From positions 1 to 25,822 of the forward strand of contig CAMYUO010000001.1 of the NCBI GenBank assembly GCA_947302065.1: a stretch of DNA of 25,822 nucleotides, given 5' to 3'. The stretch comes from an uncultured Clostridia bacterium (GTDB lineage Bacteria > Bacillota > Clostridia > Oscillospirales > Ruminococcaceae). Numbering within the stretch: the first letter of the stretch is position 1; every line of letters begins with the position of its first letter. The notes beneath the pieces were generated by a model. That model was given only the letters and a program-made list of their open reading frames with translations, did no database searches and was not told the origin of the DNA. This document shows positions 1-5,720 of this stretch, in pieces. The position numbers were made by a program, and so were the translations under genes.

Positions 1-387
1 CTCGATGTCGTAGAGCTTTCCGAAAGCAAGCTGCCCGACGACCCGTCAGATAAGCAGAAGCTCGCAGCGCTCGACACCGAGGCAAAAGCAATGCAGCCCT
101 ACCTCGACATCAAAGGCTCGTTCACCTTTGCAATGTGCATCGAGGGCAAACAGATGAAAAGCGAGGAGCTTTCACGCAAGCTTGACGACTGCGGCGCAAA
201 CGGCTTTTCTACCGTGAATTTCATCATCGGCTCATCGTTCGGCATCGCAGACAGCATCAAAAAGCAGGCTGACCTGCGCCTTTCGATGTCCGAAATGACC
301 TTTCCGCATCAGCTTGCAAGGGTCATGCTCATCGAGCAGATTTACAGGGCGTTCCAGATAAGCGCCAACACCAGATACCACAAATAA
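1..387 (+). CDS. rlmH: RlmH, 23S rRNA (pseudouridine1915-N3) methyltransferase, 5'-truncated
   Basis: The reading frame is open from base 1, so the start codon lies outside the window. About 128 residues are present of the roughly 159 usual for RlmH. RlmH is a SPOUT-fold, SAM-dependent methyltransferase that methylates pseudouridine 1915 in helix 69 of 23S rRNA in assembled ribosomes. The visible C-terminal half carries the knot region: FIIGSSFG in the SAM loop, then LSMSEMTFPHQLARVMLIEQIYRA, given here as the family blocks MTFPHQL and EQIYRA, and the terminal YHK. The last glycine-proline positions of the usual GxPYHK ending read NTRYHK. An unknown gene follows 18 bases downstream and may be cotranscribed. 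Confidence 0.95.
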   Translation, partial: LDVVELSESKLPDDPSDKQKLAALDTEAKAMQPYLDIKGSFTFAMCIEGKQMKSEELSRKLDDCGANGFSTVNFIIGSSFGIADSIKKQADLRLSMSEMTFPHQLARVMLIEQIYRAFQISANTRYHK

Positions 388-405
388 CGCTCGGGAGGCG
401 GCATA

Positions 406-810
406 ATGACAGACGTACTGCTGCGAAAATGCGTTGAAAAATACAACACCCTGCTGGATGTCTGCGGCGATTTCGACGAGGTAAAAAGACTGCCGAAAAG
501 CCTTTACATCTGCCACGTCACAGGCTCGAAAAAGGGTGAAAAATACGCCGTGAAAAAGCGCCTTGAAGCGTGGCGCTACGAAGACGGCAAGATAGCACAG
601 ATACCGCTCGATGCAAAGCCCGTCACCAAAAGCGAGGGCGAAAAGCTGTATAAAGAGGCTTACGCCGAGTTCGGCATCTGCCGCCTGCGGCAAAAGGCGT
701 TCATCACGCTTTATTTCGGCGATACTATCGCAATGGGTCTTGAATACGACATGTTCGTGACAAAAACAAGCTACCGCATCAAGCACGAAAAAGTGCTGTG
801 GCAAAGATAA
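406..810 (+). CDS. Hypothetical protein, 134 aa, downstream of rlmH
   Basis: I do not recognise this protein. The ATG at 406 is preceded by a good ribosome-binding site (GGGAGGCGG), and the gene begins 18 bases after rlmH, which suggests one transcript. The product is soluble-looking and rich in Lys and Glu, without a signal peptide or membrane segment. It contains an alternating pattern typical of a small alpha/beta domain (for example SLYICHVTG, then FITLYFGDTIAMGLEYDMFV). The C-terminus is basic. A strong terminator follows directly after its stop, so it is the last gene of the transcript. No function is proposed. Confidence 0.75.
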   Translation: MTDVLLRKCVEKYNTLLDVCGDFDEVKRLPKSLYICHVTGSKKGEKYAVKKRLEAWRYEDGKIAQIPLDAKPVTKSEGEKLYKEAYAEFGICRLRQKAFITLYFGDTIAMGLEYDMFVTKTSYRIKHEKVLWQR

Positions 811-811
811 A

Positions 812-844
812 GGAAAGTTCCTAAACGGAGCTTTCCTTTTTTTG
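812..844 (+). terminator. Rho-independent terminator of the rlmH transcript
   Basis: A 10-bp stem (GGAAAGTTCC with GGAGCTTTCC, one G-T pair) with loop TAAAC is followed by a run of seven T. It begins 2 bases after the stop of the upstream gene. The converging cysteine synthase gene ends at 847, so the hairpin may serve both strands, though the T-run on the minus side is poor. Confidence 0.9.
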
Positions 845-846
845 AT

Positions 847-1779
847 TTATTCGTTTTCAAACAGCGGTGTTGAGAAATATCTCTCCGCCGTGTCGGGCAG
901 CACAGTGACCACCGTCTTGCCCTTGCCCAGCTTTTTCGCCAGCTTTTTCGCCGCAGCAACGTTCGTTCCGCTCGAAATGCCGCACATGATGCCCTCAAGC
1001 CTTGCAAGGTCTTTCGCCGTAGTGATAGCCTCTTCATCGGAAACGATGTAAATATCGCTGTAGATCTGCCGGTTGAGGTTATCGGGGATAAGACCGTCGC
1101 CAATGCCCATCTGCAAATGCGTTCCGACAGTTCCGCCTGCGAGGATAGCCGCATTTTCAGGCTCGACCGCCCAAATCTCGATGTCGGGATATTGTGCCCT
1201 GAGCACTTCACCGATACCGCTGAGCGTTCCGCCTGTGCCTATGCCCGAGCAGAAACCGTGTATCGGGCACTCAGTCTGTTCAAGGATCTCAACGCCTGTG
1301 TGATACTTGTGAGCAAGCGGATTTGCTGGGTTTGAGAACTGCTGCGGAACAAAAACGTTAGGGTCGTTCTTTGCCATTTCCTCAGCTATCTTCACGCACT
1401 CATCTATCGCATCACCGATGTTTCCGGCATCATGAACGAGCTTGACCTCTGCGCCGTAATGCCGCACGAGCTTTCTTCTCTCCTCGCTGACCGAATCAGG
1501 CATGATGATGACCGTCTTGTAACCTCTGACCGCACCGATGAGTGCAAGCCCGATGCCCTGATTTCCCGACGTCGGCTCAACAATAACCGTGTCCTTGTTG
1601 ATAAGCCCGCGCTTTTCAGCGTCTTTTATCATATTGTAGGCTGTCCTCGTCTTTATCGAGCCGCCCACATTCAGACCCTCAAACTTCACGAGGATATCAG
1701 CGCTGTCCTCGTCGACCATTCTGCTGAGCTTTACCATCGGCGTGTGTCCGATAAACTCCAGCACGTTGTTATAAACCAT
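847..1779 (-). CDS. cysK: Cysteine synthase family protein (O-acetylserine sulfhydrylase type)
   Basis: A PLP-dependent beta-family enzyme of 310 residues, the usual CysK length, expected to make L-cysteine from O-acetylserine and sulfide in the cytoplasm. The PLP lysine is K43 in GGSIKTR. The cofactor loop is TSGNQG (71-75 region), where most CysK proteins have TSGNTG. The phosphate-binding loop is GTGGTLSG (181-188), and GISSG (267-271) and VLPDTAERYFST (293-304) complete the signature. The ATG at 1779 follows the RBS GGAGGTAGGAG. The NxGGSIKTR and TSGNQG variants match a cysteine-synthase-like subgroup that I recall from other Clostridia, so the exact sulfur or amine donor is inferred. The gene has its own promoter and is probably monocistronic. 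Confidence 0.9.
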   Translation of the reverse strand: MVYNNVLEFIGHTPMVKLSRMVDEDSADILVKFEGLNVGGSIKTRTAYNMIKDAEKRGLINKDTVIVEPTSGNQGIGLALIGAVRGYKTVIIMPDSVSEERRKLVRHYGAEVKLVHDAGNIGDAIDECVKIAEEMAKNDPNVFVPQQFSNPANPLAHKYHTGVEILEQTECPIHGFCSGIGTGGTLSGIGEVLRAQYPDIEIWAVEPENAAILAGGTVGTHLQMGIGDGLIPDNLNRQIYSDIYIVSDEEAITTAKDLARLEGIMCGISSGTNVAAAKKLAKKLGKGKTVVTVLPDTAERYFSTPLFENE

Positions 1780-1809
1780 AAACTCCTACCTCCGAACTAA
1801 GTTATCTCT

Positions 1810-1838
1810 ATTGTAACACATTCCGATGTTTTTTGCAA
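1810..1838 (-). promoter_or_regulatory. Sigma-A promoter of the cysteine synthase gene
   Basis: On the minus strand, TTGCAA (1833-1838) and TACAAT (1810-1815) are separated by 17 bases. The -35 box abuts the stop codon of the upstream gene (1839-1841). The leader to the ATG is about 25 bases and holds only the RBS; no T-box or S-box structure is present. Confidence 0.8.
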
Positions 1839-2348
1839 CTATATTTCGCACATACGCAGTCCCTTGACCACCGTTTCACGCAGCTGAACGCCTGTCATCG
1901 GCAGCTCCATCTCGCACGCCGTCTGCGCCCATGTGTGCAAACGTGACCCTGTGTCCTTGAAATATCTGTGATAAACGACTTTGCGCACAAAATCGCTCGG
2001 TATCCGCATAGCTTTTTCTTCGAGCGTGCGCCGTTTGAGCATCACGCTTGAGAGTTCGAGCCAGAGGTCGATCATCTTTGACCTTCCCCGCCTGTAATCT
2101 GCCAGTGCCACCGCCTCGGGTATCGACTTGTTTTCCCTGAGCAGCTTTTCAATGCGCATCCTGCTCTGCGTCAGCTCAAGGATCTCACGCTTGAGCATCT
2201 TTTCCCTGTAAACATAGCTGCGGTATCTGCCAAGCTCACGGGTGTCTATCCCCGTGCTGACAGCAGCCTGCCTCTTGCCGTCGATCTTCATTATCTTATT
2301 ATATGTGTCAAGCATGTCGATTGCTGTGAAAAAATCCTTTGCACTCAT
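1839..2348 (-). CDS. Unknown 169-aa alpha-helical protein, possible sigma-70 region-4-like HTH
   Basis: Start chosen at 2348, which has a strong RBS (AAAGGAGG) at correct spacing. An in-frame ATG at 2417 would add 23 residues of unlikely composition and has a poorly spaced RBS. The product is basic, highly charged and predicted to be helical throughout, with a probable coiled coil around residues 50-115. The C-terminal third (VRKVVYHRYFKDTGS, then HTWAQTACEMEL and GVQLRETVVKGL) has the spacing of sigma-70 region 4 or phage late-regulator proteins (ArpU/DUF1492 style), where a helix with RYF is followed by a helix-turn-helix. That family assignment is my inference from pattern only. No phage genes flank it. 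A LexA-type box overlaps the promoter, suggesting induction by DNA damage. Confidence 0.7.
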   Translation of the reverse strand: MSAKDFFTAIDMLDTYNKIMKIDGKRQAAVSTGIDTRELGRYRSYVYREKMLKREILELTQSRMRIEKLLRENKSIPEAVALADYRRGRSKMIDLWLELSSVMLKRRTLEEKAMRIPSDFVRKVVYHRYFKDTGSRLHTWAQTACEMELPMTGVQLRETVVKGLRMCEI

Positions 2349-2435
2349 TTTTGTCCTCCTTTGTACATCATAACGAACCAAGCTGCACGGGGAGCAGCGC
2401 CGCAGGAAACTCCACATCTTTCCTGCTCTGACATC

Positions 2436-2464
2436 AGTATACCACTGTCAGTCCGATTTGTCAA
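2436..2464 (-). promoter_or_regulatory. Consensus sigma-A promoter of the LexA-box gene
   Basis: On the minus strand, TTGACA (2459-2464) and TATACT (2436-2441) are separated by exactly 17 bases, close to a perfect consensus. Such a strong promoter would need a repressor to be kept off. The transcript would start near 2429 and have a leader of about 80 bases. Confidence 0.88.
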
Positions 2465-2477
2465 GAACATTTGTTCG
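2464..2477. promoter_or_regulatory. Candidate LexA (SOS/DinR) box
   Basis: Read on the minus strand the site is CGAACAAATGTTCT. It fits the Gram-positive LexA box CGAACRNRYGTTYG at 13 of 14 positions, with intact GAAC-N4-GTTC half sites. It touches the -35 hexamer of the gene starting at 2348. I found no second GAAC-N4-GTTC site by eye in the window. Confidence 0.7.
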
Positions 2478-2499
2478 ACACAAGTACATTTTGACGGAC

Positions 2500-2533
2500 A
2501 AAAAACAAGACCCACGCAAAAGCGCAGGTCTTG
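2500..2533 (-). terminator. Terminator of the first pilin gene
   Basis: On the minus strand a stem CAAGACC/GGTCTTG with an inner CGC/GCG pair and loop of four T is followed by six T. It lies 15 bases after the pilin stop and separates that gene from the LexA-box promoter. Confidence 0.88.
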
Positions 2534-2548
2534 ATTCTCTGATTTTGT

Positions 2549-3052
2549 TTAAGTCGTTGGATCGTACTTTGTGCCAAAAACGATAGACTCAGACTCAGAA
2601 ACCTCTGTCGGCGGGTCAGGATACTGACCGATTATCAAACCGGTATCGCCCTCAGATATTCCGCTGGTAGCGCACCACTGAGCATAGCCGATGTAAGTCT
2701 CCTCATCGATGTAGAGTGAGATCATACCAACACCGGTACCGTTCTGCTTCATGACCTTGGCAATGTCACTGAAAACTTTCTGCTCATAGTTATCACTAGC
2801 TTTGTTTGTAAGCTCTGTCGGATCACCCGACACAGTGATATCATGAGCGACCTCTCCGTCTGCAACATAACCTGTTGCAGATGTTTTTGCGGTGTTGAAA
2901 AGCACCTTCGCATTCGCATTGGCAGTCCTCATCCTGGACTTTTTGACGTAGTTGAGCATTGTCGGTATCAGTATTGCAGCAAGCACACCGATAATGGCAA
3001 TGACAACTATGAGCTCTATCAAAGTAAAGCCCTTTTTGTTCTTCGTATTCAT
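2549..3052 (-). CDS. Type IV pilin-like protein (prepilin), 167 aa
   Basis: The N-terminus is a class III prepilin signal: a short basic leader MNTKNKKG, then FTLIELIVVIAIIGVLAAIL, so prepilin peptidase would cut between Gly and Phe, with Glu at mature position 5. The hydrophobic helix is followed by KKSRMRTANANAK and a globular domain with no predicted second membrane segment. Start chosen at 3052 because it has RBS GGAGGG; the upstream in-frame codons have none. The protein ends GTKYDPTT and shares the leader, the helix and a C-terminal GQYPDP motif with the neighbour at 3271-3747, so the two are tandem paralogues. No prepilin peptidase, PilB, PilC or PilM gene is in the window. Role: pilus or pseudopilus subunit, details unknown. 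Confidence 0.93.
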   Translation of the reverse strand: MNTKNKKGFTLIELIVVIAIIGVLAAILIPTMLNYVKKSRMRTANANAKVLFNTAKTSATGYVADGEVAHDITVSGDPTELTNKASDNYEQKVFSDIAKVMKQNGTGVGMISLYIDEETYIGYAQWCATSGISEGDTGLIIGQYPDPPTEVSESESIVFGTKYDPTT

Positions 3053-3121
3053 AATTTCCCTCCGTTTTCTAACGCATAAAGCGTCCCCAATAGAAACGAA
3101 TAATTCCATAATTCCAACTTC

Positions 3122-3149
3122 ATTATAGCAGATTTTAGGGAAATGTCAA
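3122..3149 (-). promoter_or_regulatory. Sigma-A promoter of the first pilin gene
   Basis: On the minus strand, TTGACA (3144-3149) and TATAAT (3122-3127) are both perfect hexamers, 16 bases apart. The leader of about 65 bases contains a small hairpin (ACGC, loop TTTAT, GCGT) preceded by TATTGGGG, a string also present in the leader of the second pilin. Confidence 0.88.
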
Positions 3150-3201
3150 GTGCCTGATATAAAATTGTGCGAAACAAACAAAAAGATTGATGAAAATGTG
3201 C

Positions 3202-3234
3202 AAAAAAAAGCGGTTGCTACTGCAACCGCTTTTA
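3202..3234 (-). terminator. Terminator of the second pilin gene
   Basis: A perfect 9-bp stem AGCGGTTGC/GCAACCGCT with loop TACT. On the minus strand it is followed by eight T. It isolates the two pilin genes into separate transcripts. Confidence 0.92.
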
Positions 3235-3270
3235 ATTGTTTTACTCTGGATTTAAGAAAGACTTCTTAAA

Positions 3271-3747
3271 TTAGAACTTTGTACCAAAGTTAGCAGCTTC
3301 TGCATCTGCAACTTCCTTAGCAGGATCAGGGAACTGACCAGTGATCTGATCTGCAACTGTTCCGTTTGTCTGCCACTGAGCGTAGTTGCCTTCAGCGTTG
3401 TCAGCTGTGCTGTAGCTTACTATTGCCCAACCGATGCCGTCACCGTTGTCCTTAAGTGCCTCGTAAACAGCCTTCTCAACAACGTCAGCAGAACCAGACT
3501 TAGTAGAAACGTCTGTAGGAGATGTCCAAGACAGACCGTCGCAAGCGTCACCGTCAGCAACGATGTCTGCGCACTTGTTGTTTACAGTTGTGAAAACAAG
3601 CTTAGCGTTAGAGTTAGCTGTCTTAAGTCTTGCCTTCTTAACATAGTTCATCATTGTAGGAATCAGGATAGCTGCCAGTACGCCGATGATTGCGATAACT
3701 ACTACGAGCTCAACGAGTGTGAAGCCCTTCTTGTTTGACTTTCTCAT
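3271..3747 (-). CDS. Type IV pilin-like protein (probable major pilin), 158 aa
   Basis: Leader MRKSNKKG is followed by FTLVELVVVIAIIGVLAAIL: prepilin peptidase site Gly-Phe, Glu at mature position 5 and a long hydrophobic helix. The rest is a small globular domain with two Cys (in NNKCAD and DACDG) that could form a disulfide, ending GQFPDP and FGTKF. Start at 3747 chosen by RBS GGAGGG; the earlier in-frame ATGs lack one. Codon choice differs from neighbours: mostly AAG, ACA, GCT, AGA and GTA, as in rpsT in this window, which suggests high expression. With a consensus promoter, structured leader and strong terminator this is probably a major structural subunit. Ruminococcus albus has a pilin-family protein, CbpC/GP25, linked to cellulose adhesion; a similar role here is only a possibility. 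Confidence 0.93.
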   Translation of the reverse strand: MRKSNKKGFTLVELVVVIAIIGVLAAILIPTMMNYVKKARLKTANSNAKLVFTTVNNKCADIVADGDACDGLSWTSPTDVSTKSGSADVVEKAVYEALKDNGDGIGWAIVSYSTADNAEGNYAQWQTNGTVADQITGQFPDPAKEVADAEAANFGTKF

Positions 3748-3860
3748 AGAAAATCCCTCCATAATAAAATTAAATATTATAAGCATTGCACCCCAATATG
3801 CAATGAACTTTCCTTTGGTTACCGCCTTGGGACTTTCCCGTGTCCCTTAGCTTGATTCTT
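3748..3860 (-). promoter_or_regulatory. Structured 5' leader of the second pilin, no recognised class
   Basis: On the minus strand the roughly 110-base leader holds a hairpin GGGAC/GTCCC (3829-3846, loop ACGGGAAA), a short GG-TAA-CC turn (3817-3823), and a perfect 7-bp hairpin CATTGCA/TGCAATG (3784-3805) whose loop is TATTGGGG. The CC of the middle turn could pair with the GG of the last loop. An AT-rich stretch separates the last hairpin from the RBS. It does not match the c-di-GMP-I or c-di-GMP-II consensus as I know them. It could be an mRNA stabiliser, an unknown riboswitch or a protein-binding leader. Confidence 0.5.
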
Positions 3861-3888
3861 ATTATACTCAAAATATTCGATTTGTCAA
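3861..3888 (-). promoter_or_regulatory. Sigma-A promoter of the second pilin gene
   Basis: On the minus strand TTGACA (3883-3888) and TATAAT (3861-3866), both perfect, 16 bases apart. Confidence 0.88.
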
Positions 3889-4198
3889 TAGTTTTTCGAA
3901 ATATTTTTCAAGTTTGTGCAATCTGACAAATACGAGTCATTTTTGAGTGCGTTTTAGCCAAAATGTTTAACTTATTGTACTAATTGAACATTTGACCACA
4001 GAAAAACAAAAGAATTTCACATTTTCTGATATGATTCGCTGCTTTTCTATCTGAACCTTGTTCAGTATACAACATAAAAGTCAATTTGTCAATAGGTTTT
4101 ACCAAATTTGTTGAATTTGGCAGATATAAATTCGCAAAAAAGCAACGTGAAAGTGCACTTTATACAAAATGCGTTTACAAATATGTAACTAAAAATCA
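3889..4198. other. AT-rich intergenic region without a gene
   Basis: About 310 bases between the promoter of the second pilin and the terminator of the desulfurase operon. There is no ORF with an RBS. It is strongly AT-rich and contains a second minus-strand promoter (4064-4092). On the minus strand, just after that -10 box, is a TGAAC/GTTCA repeat with a 3-base gap, the wrong spacing for LexA. I see no riboswitch or tRNA. Confidence 0.6.
4064..4092 (-). promoter_or_regulatory. Orphan consensus promoter upstream of the pilin promoter
   Basis: On the minus strand TTGACA (4087-4092) and TATACT (4064-4069) are 17 bases apart. The first gene downstream is the second pilin, more than 300 bases away. 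The promoter could give a long leader for that gene or a small RNA; no terminator is visible between. Confidence 0.65.
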
Positions 4199-4224
4199 AA
4201 CAGTCTGCCCGCAGACAGACTGTT
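4199..4224 (-). terminator. Terminator of the DUF3343-desulfurase operon
   Basis: A perfect 9-bp stem AACAGTCTG/CAGACTGTT lies 2 bases past the desulfurase stop. On the minus strand the T-rich tail is interrupted (GATTTTTAG), so termination may be moderate. Confidence 0.7.
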
Positions 4225-4226
4225 TT

Positions 4227-5351
4227 TCACTCTTTCATTGTATAAATTGCCCTTGCCAGAGCGCTCACCTGTGCTTTTTCGTTGAACACCGACGGTGAGA
4301 ACCGCACAACGCCCTGCTGCAAAGTGCCGAGCGTTCTGTGTGCCAGCGCAGCGCACTGCAGTCCGCCTCTGAGCGCAAAACCCTTTTGCGAAAGCATCTG
4401 CGCCGCTTTTTCCGAGTACATATCCCCGATGTTGAACGCCACAACAGGCACACGCCGCACGTCCGGCTCATATATTTTCACACGTTTGTTCTGCGCCAGC
4501 AACTGTGCAAACTGCTCACACAGCCGCATCTCATGCGCATATATAGCCTTTGGCGTTTTGCGCCGCACGAATCTCAATCCCTCGCCCAGCCCGATGATCC
4601 CGACCGTTCCGAGCGTACCGCTTTCCAGCCGTTCGGGCATCGTGCCGGTCTGCTCCAGCTGCGCCGAGGCAGTTCCTGTGCCGCCCTCGATTATCGTTGA
4701 CAGCTCAAATCTGCCGTTTGAGATCAGCAAGCCCGTCCCCGTCGGACCGTAAAGCGCCTTATGCCCTGCCGTGCAGAGAATGTCAAGCCCGTCTGCAAGC
4801 GTCACATCCAGCACGCCGCACGCCTGCGCACCGTCGCCGATAAAGCAGATGTTATGCTCTTTGCACAAAGCGGCAATCTTTTTATAGGGCAGTATCCTGC
4901 CGGTGACGTTCGAAGCAAGGGTGCAGACGACCGCCTTTGTGTCCTTTTCAATAAGCTCACGGAAATTTGCGGCTGTTTCATCGTCATCATCGCTTACCTT
5001 TGCGACCGAAAAGCGCACTCCCCGCATTTTCCACAGCGCATAGACGGGTCTTGCGACAGCGTTGTGCTCATAATCCGAAATGATGATATGCCCGCCCGAC
5101 TGCATGATACCCTTTATCGCCATGTTCAGCGCATAGGTGCAGTTCTGCGTAAATGCGACGTTTTCGACCTGTGCACCGAACATCTCCGCCGCCTGTGAGC
5201 GCACCTCAAAAACTTTCTGTGCAGCCTCCCCGGATATTCTGTGACCTCCCCTGCCGGGATTGCCGCCGAAGCGTGAAACAGCCTCGCTGACAGCTCTTGC
5301 GACAGATGCAGGCTTGGGAAAGCTGGTCGCCGAATTATCAAAATTTATCAT
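4227..5351 (-). CDS. Class V aminotransferase, cysteine desulfurase-like family (TIGR01977 type)
   Basis: A 374-residue fold-type I PLP enzyme. The first residues INFDNSATSFPKP, the EHNA motif (His95), GDGAQACG (Asp173) and AGHKALYGPTG (PLP lysine K198) are typical of the NifS/SufS superfamily. RGGLQCAALAHR places the catalytic cysteine at C333, in the position of the persulfide-forming Cys of group II desulfurases. The RGG-x2-C-x-LAH form fits the family annotated as cysteine desulfurase family protein in Clostridia. It is expected to release sulfur, or selenium from selenocysteine, as a persulfide/selenide. The gene starts 10 bases after the DUF3343 gene with RBS AGGAGAG, so the two are one operon and DUF3343 is the likely carrier partner. 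Confidence 0.93.
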   Translation of the reverse strand: MINFDNSATSFPKPASVARAVSEAVSRFGGNPGRGGHRISGEAAQKVFEVRSQAAEMFGAQVENVAFTQNCTYALNMAIKGIMQSGGHIIISDYEHNAVARPVYALWKMRGVRFSVAKVSDDDDETAANFRELIEKDTKAVVCTLASNVTGRILPYKKIAALCKEHNICFIGDGAQACGVLDVTLADGLDILCTAGHKALYGPTGTGLLISNGRFELSTIIEGGTGTASAQLEQTGTMPERLESGTLGTVGIIGLGEGLRFVRRKTPKAIYAHEMRLCEQFAQLLAQNKRVKIYEPDVRRVPVVAFNIGDMYSEKAAQMLSQKGFALRGGLQCAALAHRTLGTLQQGVVRFSPSVFNEKAQVSALARAIYTMKE

Positions 5352-5361
5352 AGCCGCTCTC

Positions 5362-5580
5362 CTATTCGGTCTGTATCACGTTTTTGTAGGGTATGCCGTA
5401 CTCGTCAAGCCTTGCCGTGATGACGGCAGGATGGCTTTTGACCCGTATCGAGTATCCGCAGCCCGAGCCTGTATTTTTCGGTGTTTTCTCTATCTCGCAG
5501 TAAAAGCCCAGCGAGCCGAGCAGCTTTTTAGCTTTCATCGCATAGGTTATCGACGTCATTGCGATAAGTGTTTTTTTCAA
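5362..5580 (-). CDS. DUF3343 family putative Se/S carrier protein
   Basis: A 72-residue protein starting at a TTG codon (5578-5580) 7 bases after RBS AAGGAGGG; no ATG fits. It begins KKTLIAMTSITYAMKAKKLL and has GSGCGYSIRV with a single reactive-looking Cys41, the pattern of the DUF3343 small proteins often found beside class V desulfurases and selenium-metabolism genes. Proposed role: accepts sulfur or selenium from the enzyme encoded 10 bases downstream. The carrier role is inferred from context; it has not been established for most family members. Confidence 0.85.
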   Translation of the reverse strand: MKKTLIAMTSITYAMKAKKLLGSLGFYCEIEKTPKNTGSGCGYSIRVKSHPAVITARLDEYGIPYKNVIQTE

Positions 5581-5636
5581 GTTCGTTCCCTCCTTTTCAC
5601 TGTTCTCACGGGCAGCGAAAAACTGCCCGACACTTC

Positions 5637-5666
5637 ATCATATGCGAAAAGGACGCATTTTGACAA
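5637..5666 (-). promoter_or_regulatory. Promoter of the DUF3343-desulfurase operon
   Basis: On the minus strand TTGTCA (5661-5666) and TATGAT (5637-5642) are 18 bases apart. The -35 overlaps the T-run of the HtrA gene terminator. The leader has a 7-bp hairpin CGGGCAG/CTGCCCG (5609-5629) upstream of the RBS. Confidence 0.6.
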
Positions 5667-5694
5667 AAAAAGAAGACTGCGCCGTGCAGTCCTC
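5664..5694 (-). terminator. Terminator of the HtrA-type protease gene
   Basis: On the minus strand the stem GAGGACTGC/GCAGTCTTC (9 pairs, one G-T) with loop ACGGC is followed by seven T. Confidence 0.92.
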
Positions 5695-5720
5695 TTTATA
5701 TATTATATATAGTATTATGC

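Noticed and set aside
232..804. A 190-residue minus-strand frame opposite the rlmH tail and the following gene
   Set aside because: The plus-strand genes have clear RBSs and rlmH homology; the antisense frame has neither.
3748..3860. c-di-GMP riboswitch upstream of the second pilin
   Set aside because: The conserved c-di-GMP-I and c-di-GMP-II core sequences are not present. Only a generic structured leader can be claimed.
4056..4069. GAAC/GTTC repeat as a second LexA box
   Set aside because: The half-sites are three bases apart instead of four, so it does not fit the SOS box.
4086..4298. A 70-residue plus-strand frame in the intergenic gap
   Set aside because: It has no RBS and runs through a terminator hairpin into the antisense of the desulfurase gene.
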